Positions 6,587-12,480 of a DNA stretch of 12,480 nt are shown here, piece by piece. The number at the start of each line of letters is the position of its first letter. Position 1 is the stretch's first letter. The position numbers and the translations under genes are program-made. The notes below the pieces were generated by a model. It did no database searches. It saw only the letters and a list, made by a program, of their open reading frames with translations, and was not told the DNA's origin. The DNA comes from Acidobacteriota bacterium (GTDB lineage Bacteria > Acidobacteriota > Terriglobia > UBA7540), in assembly GCA_003224635.1 (NCBI GenBank), contig QHZK01000151.1, forward strand, positions 1 through 12,480, in the 5' to 3' direction.

Positions 6587-6607
6587 AGAAGTCAGAAGTC
6601 AGAAACG
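6587..6607 (-). repeat. Heptamer repeat block, TTCTGAY family, before pccB
   Basis: Three 7-bp units on the plus strand (AGAAGTC twice, then AGAAACG). On the minus strand they read as TTCTGAC-type units, the same family as 6646-6679 in the opposite orientation. The block occupies the position where the ribosome-binding site of pccB would be expected. Confidence 0.7.
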
Positions 6608-6623
6608 GAGTAGCCCTCGAAAC

Positions 6624-7109
6624 TCACACGTCCGATCCTGGCTCCTTCTGATTTCTGGTTTCTGATTTCTGATTTTCAGGCCGGCCCCCGACCCCAGACC
6701 CCTGATCCCTGCTCGCCAAGCCGCACCATTCTTCGCACGCAATGATGGAATTGGCGGGCGTGGTTGGGTCGTATTTGACGCTCGCCGCTTCGCCCAGCGT
6801 CCGGGGCGCGAGTGACGCGACTTCGGGCAAGCTCGAAACATCCTGCGACAGCTCATAGGTCACGCCCGCGACTTCGTACTTGTAGACAAGGAAGCGGCCG
6901 CTCGGCGCCGGCGGCTGCGGCTCGACCAGGTCCACAATCTGGCCGGCGGTGATGCGCCCGCGCCGGTGCACGTCCAACCGCCGCAGGCGCTCGATTGCTT
7001 CCGGGTCCTTCCGGCGCCACGCCGCCAGACGCGTCAGAAGCGAGGCGCCTCGAAGCGCCCCTACGCCATTCGGCGCCAAGAGCGCCCGCAGGCGCGCTAG
7101 GGTGTTCAC
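6624..7109 (-). CDS. Small DUF3592-like protein of unknown function with repeat-encoded tail
   Basis: First gene of the carboxylase operon, 161 residues from a GTG start at 7109. That start was chosen because GGTGGAG lies a few bases upstream and because the frame further upstream runs into the predicted transcription start. Residues 70-131 carry a pattern typical of DUF3592-like proteins: V-Y-K-Y-E-V-A-G-V-T-Y, then A-S-V-K-Y-D-P-T-T-P-A-N-S, then C-E-E-W-C-G-L. No membrane segment is evident, although many DUF3592 proteins have some. From about residue 133 the sequence (S-R-D-Q-G-S-G-V-G-G, then N-Q-K-S-E-T-R-N-Q-K) is encoded by two back-to-back 7-bp repeat blocks, so the original stop has probably been lost. 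The role in the operon is unknown. Family assignment is tentative; that it is coding is fairly sure. Confidence 0.65.
   Translation of the reverse strand: MNTLARLRALLAPNGVGALRGASLLTRLAAWRRKDPEAIERLRRLDVHRRGRITAGQIVDLVEPQPPAPSGRFLVYKYEVAGVTYELSQDVSSLPEVASLAPRTLGEAASVKYDPTTPANSIIACEEWCGLASRDQGSGVGGRPENQKSETRNQKEPGSDV
6646..6679 (-). repeat. Heptamer repeat block, TTCTGAT family
   Basis: Four 7-bp plus-strand units (TTCTGAT three times, TTCTGGT once) and a degenerate fifth. It abuts the RYCCCTG block at 6684. On the minus strand it is translated as the N-Q-K-S-E-T-R-N-Q-K stretch of the DUF3592-like protein. Confidence 0.8.
6684..6714 (-). repeat. Heptamer repeat block, RYCCCTG family
   Basis: Four 7-bp plus-strand units (GCCCCCG, ACCCCAG, ACCCCTG, ATCCCTG) followed by CTC, the same family, orientation and end as at 1998-2035. 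It encodes S-R-D-Q-G-S-G-V-G-G in the DUF3592-like protein. Confidence 0.8.
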
Positions 7110-7223
7110 GGATGCTCCACCAAACTTCCTGGGTCTTCTCCCGATCGTTCCCAAAATCCTTCGGGCCCAGAACTTTCGGCCTGAGACGTTTTCGCGCCGA
7201 CAACCTTCCCGGCGCACCCACGG

Positions 7224-7232
7224 ATTATATCA
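7224..7232 (-). promoter_or_regulatory. Extended -10 promoter of the carboxylase operon
   Basis: The minus strand reads TGATATAAT, a perfect extended -10 (TGn plus TATAAT) of a sigma-70-type promoter. No clear -35 is present, as is common for extended -10 promoters. Transcription would start near 7217, giving a leader of about 108 nt before the GTG at 7109. I see no recognisable riboswitch in that leader. Confidence 0.6.
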
Positions 7233-7406
7233 CTCCAGTTTCACGGCTGGCGCGCGCGACCGAGGAGCGGCGGTGTCCCTAATGGTCTGTCGATCAATCG
7301 GTCCCCCTTGGCGACCGATGAGGAGTGACGTAGGGAACCGCCAGCCACCATTTGCGCGTTAGCCGGTTAAACTGATAGCCAACGGTCGCAATAACCGCCT
7401 TGATAC

Positions 7407-7435
7407 TTGACAGCCTGCGGCGAGTAGCGTAGCCT
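7407..7435 (+). promoter_or_regulatory. Candidate promoter of the exported protein gene
   Basis: Perfect -35 TTGACA at 7407-7412, 17-bp spacer, poor -10 TAGCCT (3 of 6). If used, the leader would be about 160 nt and would include the palindromes at 7504-7517 and 7534-7549. Confidence 0.3.
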
Positions 7436-7503
7436 AGAGTCGTTCAGGAAGGGGACCAGCCAACAAGCGGTGCGGCTGTCGGGTCAGGCTCGCGTCGCCA
7501 ATC

Positions 7504-7517
7504 TCTTTCATGAAAGA
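7504..7517. promoter_or_regulatory. 14-bp perfect palindrome, possible operator
   Basis: TCTTTCATGAAAGA is its own reverse complement and lies 84 bp before the ATG of the exported protein gene. It has the size and symmetry of a dimeric regulator site. It is too AT-rich and has no loop, so it would not act as a terminator. Confidence 0.35.
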
Positions 7518-7600
7518 TTCGGACTTCAGGCGGGGGCGGTCGACTGCCCAGCGCGGAAGTCGCGTCCGCCCACAAAACGACACAGACGAGGAGGAATTCG

Positions 7601-8128
7601 ATGAAAAAGTACGCGATTGCGATGGCGCTGATCACTCTCGTGGCAGGCTTGGCCTTGGACGGGAGCAGAGCTTGGAGTGGAACCAGGCAAGGCTTTGGTT
7701 TCAACGCCGAGTTGATAGCCGGGTTTCCGGACGGCCAGGCGGCGGAATTGACCGGCGGCGGCAGTTATGACAAGGTGACCGGATCTGTCAAATCCGGTGG
7801 CGGCTTCCGTTGCCTTGCGGACATTACCGCGGGGCCTTTTAGCGGGTGCCTTGCAGGACAAGGAGTGCGTTGGGATACAGCGGCCCTGCTGCCGTCGACC
7901 GCCTTTAAGTGCACGGGCGAGGCGGCGGAGGCGGGAAAGACGGCCACCACCAGTGACACGACTGCTGTTCTGCTCGCGGACTTCTACCGGCAAGGAGACG
8001 GGATCAACGAATCCTTTACGGCAAAGATGTTCGTCTCAAAGTCCGATCTGGCTCCGGACATTGCGGGCGTGCAGAACGTTTGGATCCAGGGAATTGGTTG
8101 CGGGAGCGCCATCACCAACTTCAACTGA
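7601..8128 (+). CDS. Small exported protein of unknown function
   Basis: A 175-residue protein with a clear Sec signal peptide: M-K-K-Y, a hydrophobic core at about 5-18, and likely cleavage near residue 24 (S-R-A). There is no lipobox. The mature part (~150 residues) is glycine- and threonine-rich and carries four cysteines (71, 83, 104, 167) that could form two disulfides; notable segments are G-G-G-S-Y-D (52-57), G-G-G-F-R-C, C-L-A-G-Q-G-V-R-W-D and N-V-W-I-Q-G-I-G-C-G. I believe similar proteins occur in soil bacteria, but I know no function. AGGAGG lies 6 nt before the ATG, the best ribosome site in the window, implying strong translation. It stands alone on the plus strand and ends at a strong hairpin. 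Function is unknown; that it is a real gene is secure. Confidence 0.85.
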   Translation: MKKYAIAMALITLVAGLALDGSRAWSGTRQGFGFNAELIAGFPDGQAAELTGGGSYDKVTGSVKSGGGFRCLADITAGPFSGCLAGQGVRWDTAALLPSTAFKCTGEAAEAGKTATTSDTTAVLLADFYRQGDGINESFTAKMFVSKSDLAPDIAGVQNVWIQGIGCGSAITNFN

Positions 8129-8153
8129 CAGCGCAGATTCGTCCGCGCCAAGG

Positions 8154-8188
8154 GGCAGCGCAGAGTTGGCCTTGAACTCTGCGCTGCC
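8154..8188. terminator. Hairpin between convergent genes, likely bidirectional terminator
   Basis: A perfect 14-bp inverted repeat (8154-8167 GGCAGCGCAGAGTT with 8175-8188) around a 7-nt loop, placed between the exported protein gene (stop at 8128) and the convergent DUF1801 gene (stop at 8229). No T-run follows on either strand, so it is not a canonical intrinsic terminator. It may end transcription with Rho or protect the 3' ends. Confidence 0.65.
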
Positions 8189-8228
8189 AATCTCGGCGAA
8201 ACGAATCCGGGTCTCGAAGGCAGCCGGA

Positions 8229-8639
8229 TCAGCGCTGCTTCTTGTGTTCGTTCTCCGCCATCCGCGCCTTGACCAGCTTTTTCACAAGAGCGGGCGACAG
8301 AGGCTTGTCCACAGGGAAGCGGATGGTACCTTTGGATGTGTGGAAGTCCTTGAGTTCGTTTTTGAACGCCTCCATTACAGACAGACTCATCGGGAACAAA
8401 CTGCAATGGTTCGAAAACGCGGCGAACCCCAGCAGCGGTCCTTTGTACTTGAACGTGGGAATCCGATAGCTGATGGCCTCCGTGGCTTCTGGTGGCACGG
8501 CGGACCGAATCGCCGCGCGAACCCTGTTCAAGGTGGTGCGGGCGGGTTCCGGGACACCTGCGAGGTATTCGTCCACGCCCTTCGGAGCGACGTTGCTTTT
8601 CGCGGCCGAACCGCGATCACCGGAATTCGCTTTTTTCAT
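8229..8639 (-). CDS. DUF1801 / YdhG-like protein
   Basis: A 136-residue cytosolic protein matching the DUF1801 family, whose members include YdhG and other small proteins once described as iron-chaperone-like; no enzymatic activity is firmly assigned. Recognisable segments are V-D-E-Y-L-A-G-V-P-E-P-A-R (22-34), A-I-S-Y-R-I-P-T-F-K-Y-K (55-66), an L-L-G-F-A-A-F-S-N-H-C-S-L-F-P strand region (69-83) and the C-terminal G-T-I-R-F-P-V-D-K-P-L-S-P-A-L-V-K-K-L (104-122). The length is normal for the family. The first ~20 residues are Lys/Ala/Gly-rich and probably disordered. No strong Shine-Dalgarno precedes the ATG. It lies 109 bp after the fibronectin lipoprotein gene on the same strand and may be transcribed with it, but no functional link is apparent. 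Confidence 0.88.
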   Translation of the reverse strand: MKKANSGDRGSAAKSNVAPKGVDEYLAGVPEPARTTLNRVRAAIRSAVPPEATEAISYRIPTFKYKGPLLGFAAFSNHCSLFPMSLSVMEAFKNELKDFHTSKGTIRFPVDKPLSPALVKKLVKARMAENEHKKQR

Positions 8640-8748
8640 ACGGGTAATACCACAAGGCCGTTCCCTTCAGTCGAACAACCTTCACTCTAGCACGCAGCCG
8701 TTCGACGCGCAAACGCCAGAGAGTGTCGACGTATGAAACCGCATTGAA

Positions 8749-9924
8749 CTACTGGACCTGGATCTGGACTTCTGCCGAAGGCCGGCTTTCGTTACCGGCG
8801 AGGTCGGCGGCCGTCACCTCGTAGCCATAGGCGTGTCCCAGCGCGACCGAGGAATCGTGAAAAATCGGCGTGCTGACCAACGTCCGGCTGACCCGGTGCG
8901 GCGGCCCGCCATCGTCGCGCCGGTAGACGTTGTACCCGGCGAGGTCGGGCTCGGTGTTCGCGGTCCAGATCAGCTCGACCTGGCCCACGGTGTAAAGGCC
9001 GGTCAAGCCCGCCGGGGGCGCGGGCGGAAAAGTGTCGAGAGGGGTGATTTTGACGGCCTCGGAATCCTCGCTCTCTGCCACCTGGCCGTCGCGCTGGAAC
9101 ACGGCCCGCACTTTATAGAAGTAGGTGTTTTTGAACTGGAAGTCAGGGTCCTGGTAAGCCGCGCTCGCGGTCTCGCCCAATAGCCGGAACGAGTCCGGCT
9201 TTCCGGTCTGACTCTTGTAGACGCGGTACCCCGCCAGGTCCGCGGGCGCGCCGCCACTGAGAGTACGACTGGGCGGCTGCCAGCGCAACTCCAAGGCGTG
9301 CTCGGTGGGTTGAACGGTGAGACCTTCGACCGGCCCCGAGACGTCCAGAAGCACGGCCTCGACCGTCTTTGAGGCTTCTCCTGTGGTGGGGCGGTGGGGG
9401 AAGCCGCGCGTCAGGCCGCGGACGGTGAAGGCAAAGGTCGAGCCGAGCGAGCGGCTGAATTCCGGCTCGGGAAGCAGGCTGGGATAGATAATCTTCTGGC
9501 CGCGAGCGAACCGCCCGAGGTCGCTCCCGAGCAGGGTCCTCCAGGGCCGGCCCGCGCCGAGCGCGTCCACCGTCTTCTGGCCGGGTGGCGTTACGGAGCG
9601 GAAAATTTCGATTTCGAGCGGCTTCGAAAGCCGCTCGCCGTCGGTCGCGAGGGCGGGCGGCGTAAAGCTGAGCTCGAGCGCGCGGCCGATCTGAGCTACG
9701 GCGAGGTCAGTGACGCTTTCCGGCCTTTCGATGCGAGGGGGCCGCGGCGGACCTTGTGACGCGCAGGCGGCGAGAAGCAGAACGCAGCCGGCAGCCATGG
9801 TTCTGACCCACGGCGCCCAGGGGGAACGAAATCTCCGATTAAGCTCGAAGGGGTGAGGACTGTGATGCCGCGCCCCGGGGAGCGGGAAGCAACGGGGCGC
9901 GCCGGAAGACCGCCAGCCTGCCAT
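8749..9924 (-). CDS. Fibronectin type III repeat lipoprotein
   Basis: A predicted cell-envelope lipoprotein of up to 391 residues. A hydrophobic stretch ends in the lipobox L-L-A-A-C (Cys54), followed by a proline-rich linker (PPRPPRIERP). There are two good fibronectin-III-like domains, about 185-292 (P-V-E-G-L-T-V..., Y-R-V-Y-K-S..., Y-F-Y-K-V-R-A) and about 298-391 (P-P-A-G-L-T-G-L..., Y-N-V-Y-R-R-D..., Y-G-Y-E-V-T-A-A-D), and a weaker one at about 68-180. Such domains usually mediate binding; none of the visible sequence suggests an enzyme. The start is uncertain. ATG 9924 leaves an unusually long leader before the lipobox and has no ribosome site; the only internal ATG (residue 43, 9798) leaves just 11 residues, without positive charge, before Cys54. 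The gene follows hslU on the same strand across an 86-bp repeat-containing gap. Confidence 0.85.
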   Translation of the reverse strand: MAGWRSSGAPRCFPLPGARHHSPHPFELNRRFRSPWAPWVRTMAAGCVLLLAACASQGPPRPPRIERPESVTDLAVAQIGRALELSFTPPALATDGERLSKPLEIEIFRSVTPPGQKTVDALGAGRPWRTLLGSDLGRFARGQKIIYPSLLPEPEFSRSLGSTFAFTVRGLTRGFPHRPTTGEASKTVEAVLLDVSGPVEGLTVQPTEHALELRWQPPSRTLSGGAPADLAGYRVYKSQTGKPDSFRLLGETASAAYQDPDFQFKNTYFYKVRAVFQRDGQVAESEDSEAVKITPLDTFPPAPPAGLTGLYTVGQVELIWTANTEPDLAGYNVYRRDDGGPPHRVSRTLVSTPIFHDSSVALGHAYGYEVTAADLAGNESRPSAEVQIQVQ

Positions 9925-9979
9925 TCTGAGCGTCCGAAGGAGACGAAGACAATCCCGCCGCAGGGGTTCAACAGGAGGC

Positions 9980-10010
9980 GGACCAAGGACAACGGGCTAA
10001 GGACAACGCC
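9980..10010 (-). repeat. Heptamer repeat block, GTTGTCC family, directly after hslU
   Basis: Four 7-bp plus-strand units (GGACCAA, GGACAAC, GGGCTAA, GGACAAC), reading GTTGTCC-type on the minus strand. It begins 3 bp after the hslU stop codon. Confidence 0.7.
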
Positions 10011-11414
<1,404 letters not shown>

Positions 11415-11420
11415 GTGGGT

Positions 11421-11489
11421 TGTCAGTTGTCAGTAGTCAGTTGTCCTTCGTTGCAGTAAGTTATCAGTTTTCAGTTCTCAGTCGTCAGT
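11421..11489 (-). repeat. Heptamer repeat blocks, TGTCAGT family, between hslV and hslU
   Basis: Two sub-blocks on the plus strand: three units at 11421-11441 (TGTCAGT type) and four units at 11462-11489 (TATCAGT, TTTCAGT, TCTCAGT, CGTCAGT), joined by 20 bp containing a GTTGTCC-like transition. Together with 11518-11567 they form an inverted arrangement. Confidence 0.85.
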
Positions 11490-11517
11490 AAAATCAGGAA
11501 CGGGGAAAGAGTTTTTA

Positions 11518-11567
11518 ACTGATGACTGAAAACTGATAACTAACTGACAACTGACGACTGACGACTG
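11518..11567 (-). repeat. Heptamer repeat block, ACTGACR (inverted TGTCAGT) family, after hslV
   Basis: Six full units plus a 4-bp unit and a partial unit on the plus strand (ACTGATG, ACTGAAA, ACTGATA, ACTGACA, ACTGACG). It ends 3 bp from the hslV stop codon. Positions 11525-11541 are the exact reverse complement of 11459-11475 (17 bp, 49-bp loop). Confidence 0.85.
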
Positions 11568-11570
11568 TTT

Positions 11571-12113
11571 TCAGAGTTCCTCGATCATGATCTGCTCGTT
11601 GGTGTAAATGCAAAGCTGCCCGGCGAGCAGCATGGCCTCCTGGACAATATCCCGCGCGCTCATCTGGGTGTGCTTGACCAGGGCGCGGGCGGCGCCCAGC
11701 GCGTAGGGTCCGCCGGAGCCGATCGCCACGATTCCATCGTCGGGCTCGATCACGTCGCCGTTCCCGCTGACCAAGTAAGTCTGCTTGGCGTCGGCCACCA
11801 GGAGCAGCGCCTCGAGATGGCGGAGCGCCCGGTCCGTCCGCCAGTCCTTGGCCAACTCCACCACCGCCCGGCTCAGGTTGCCGTGGAACTCTTCGAGCTT
11901 CTGCTCGAAGCGCGAGAAGAGCGACAGCGCATCGGCGGTCGAGCCCGCGAACCCGGCCAGCACCTTTTCGCCGTACAGCCGCCGAATCTTCCGCGCTTTG
12001 TGCTTGATGACCCCCTCGCCCATGGTCACCTGGCCGTCGCCCGCGATCGCCAAGTGTCCGTCGCGACGCACGGCCAGGATCGTAGTGCTCCGGATCGGCA
12101 GCGCCTTGTTCAC
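11571..12113 (-). CDS. hslV: HslV, peptidase subunit of the HslUV protease
   Basis: Threonine peptidase of the proteasome beta-type fold; two hexameric rings form the chamber capped by HslU. It is 180 residues. Maturation should remove nine residues ending R-S to expose Thr10 (T-T-I-L-A-V); counting from it, Asp17 (in A-G-D-G-Q-V-T) and Lys33 (in A-R-K-I-R-R-L-Y) fall at the positions of the HslV catalytic residues. Further signatures are V-L-A-G-F-A-G-S-T-A-D-A-L-S-L-F, I-G-S-G-G-P-Y-A-L-G-A-A, and the end Y-T-N-E-Q-I-M-I-E-E-L. The start is GTG, supported by GGAGG 4 nt upstream. E. coli HslV has only Met before the catalytic Thr, so the short propeptide is a lineage feature. It pairs with hslU downstream across a repeat-filled gap. 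Confidence 0.98.
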   Translation of the reverse strand: MNKALPIRSTTILAVRRDGHLAIAGDGQVTMGEGVIKHKARKIRRLYGEKVLAGFAGSTADALSLFSRFEQKLEEFHGNLSRAVVELAKDWRTDRALRHLEALLLVADAKQTYLVSGNGDVIEPDDGIVAIGSGGPYALGAARALVKHTQMSARDIVQEAMLLAGQLCIYTNEQIMIEEL

Positions 12114-12192
12114 CAGTCCTCCATCCTACCACTACTCAGCATAAACCTGCGCTCAGATTTCAGCGCCTTTGACAACGCTTGAGTAGCGCGCT

Positions 12193-12315
12193 GTAGCGGC
12201 GCTCTATGAGCGCCGTTCGGCCGCCGCTACGAGAGGCAAGCGGCACTTCCGGGCGCACTTTGTGGATGAGCGCCGTTCGGCGGTCCCTTCCAGGGCAGGC
12301 TTCGACCGCCGCTAC
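12193..12315. repeat. Two copies of a GC-rich palindromic module
   Basis: The 16-bp sequence ATGAGCGCCGTTCGGC occurs at 12206-12221 and 12266-12281. Each copy is followed by CCGCCGCTACRGA (at 12221 and 12306), the second after a 25-bp insertion. In the first module GTAGCGGCG (12193-12201) pairs with CGCCGCTAC (12222-12230), and alternatively GGCGCTC (12198-12204) pairs with GAGCGCC (12208-12214) across a 3-nt loop. This resembles REP-type intergenic repeats. Confidence 0.7.
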
Positions 12316-12343
12316 AGAACAGAGCCTCAAATGGCCCCCTCTC

Positions 12344-12390
12344 CACTTGCCGCTCGCTGCCGCTCGCCACTTGTCACTTGTCACTTGTCC
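12344..12390 (+). repeat. Heptamer repeat block, CACTTGC/CACTTGT family
   Basis: Six 7-bp units (CACTTGC, CGCTCGC twice, CACTTGT three times) with one 3-bp slip at 12358-12360. It is the same family, inverted, as 1318-1347. Confidence 0.8.
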
Positions 12391-12411
12391 CTGCTCTTGA
12401 GCGCCTCTTGC

Positions 12412-12455
12412 CATCTCGTCACTTGCCGCTTGCCATTTGACCACTCGCCACTTTG
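12412..12455 (+). repeat. Second heptamer block, CACTTGC family, degenerate
   Basis: About six units (CACTTGC, CGCTTGC, CATTTGA, CACTCGC, CACTTTG and a diverged first unit) with two single-base slips, 21 bp after the previous block. Confidence 0.7.
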
Positions 12456-12480
12456 TTTCTATTCACTGACCGACTGCCCG

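Larger units (their letters stand above)
7233..7600. other. Non-coding divergent control region
   Basis: About 370 bp between the minus-strand operon and the plus-strand exported protein, with no supported gene. It contains a 7-bp inverted repeat (ATCGGTC at 7297-7303, GACCGAT at 7313-7319), a perfect TTGACA at 7407-7412 with a weak TAGCCT 17 bp downstream (7430-7435), a 14-bp palindrome at 7504-7517 and a near-palindrome at 7534-7549 flanked by GACTTC (7522-7527) and GAAGTC (7556-7561). Confidence 0.6.
12114..12480. other. Gene-free region upstream of hslV
   Basis: About 367 bp to the window edge without a supported gene on either strand. It holds the hslV ribosome site (12118-12122 on the minus strand), two palindromic repeat modules (12193-12315) and two CACTTGC-family heptamer arrays. 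No convincing promoter for hslVU was found in it. Confidence 0.6.

Noticed and set aside
7110..7217. 36-residue N-terminal extension of the DUF3592-like protein from GTG 7217
   Set aside because: It begins at the predicted transcription start, has no ribosome site, and a GTG with GGTGGAG upstream exists at 7109.
9904..9950. CATTCTGAGCGTCCGAAGGAG-like stretch before the fibronectin lipoprotein as a dispersed repeat
   Set aside because: It resembles intergenic repeats I recall from similar genomes, but only one copy is in this window, so it cannot be supported here.
12169..12174. TTGACA on the plus strand upstream of the palindromic repeats
   Set aside because: No -10 at the right distance and no plus-strand gene follows within the window.
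11415..12455. Heptamer arrays as a CRISPR array
   Set aside because: Units are 7 bp with no spacers and no cas genes are near.

Overview
The window is GC-rich bacterial chromosome. The gene set (a propionyl-CoA-type acyl-CoA carboxylase with separate carboxyltransferase, biotin carboxylase and biotin-carrier genes; HslV with a short propeptide plus HslU; a SurA/PpiC-like lipoprotein) and the many degenerate 7-bp repeats at gene junctions are most like an Acidobacteriota genome, possibly from a metagenome. That assignment is inference; no rRNA or other decisive marker is present.

Layout. 152-1495 (+) encodes a peptidyl-prolyl isomerase lipoprotein with a C-terminal tail encoded by repeat DNA. 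It meets, tail to tail, a minus-strand operon that starts at a strong extended -10 promoter near 7224-7232. In transcription order the operon holds a small DUF3592-like protein (7109-6624), a PccB-type carboxyltransferase (6583-5033), an uncharacterised protein (5004-4249), a VapB-like antitoxin (4216-3998), a PIN-domain VapC toxin (4001-3537), a biotin carboxylase (3537-1981) and a biotin carrier protein (1991-1473). The three carboxylase parts form one enzyme, probably making methylmalonyl-CoA from propionyl-CoA. The uncharacterised gene and the toxin-antitoxin pair lie inside this operon like an inserted island, with their own TATAAT, and vapC overlaps the accC start codon (TGATG).

7110-7600 is non-coding DNA with the divergent control region. 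7601-8128 (+) is a small exported protein with a strong Shine-Dalgarno. A 14-bp-stem hairpin follows, then minus-strand genes for a DUF1801/YdhG-like protein (8639-8229) and a fibronectin-III lipoprotein (9924-8749). The right end holds hslV (12113-11571) and hslU (11414-10011), which together form a proteasome-like ATP-dependent protease. Past hslV, 12114-12480 has no gene but holds palindromic repeats and heptamer arrays.

The most striking feature beyond the genes is a set of 7-bp degenerate tandem repeats (at least five sequence families, about ten blocks). They sit almost exclusively at gene ends or starts and have been read into the C-termini of three proteins; two of these share the same repeat-encoded peptide pattern.
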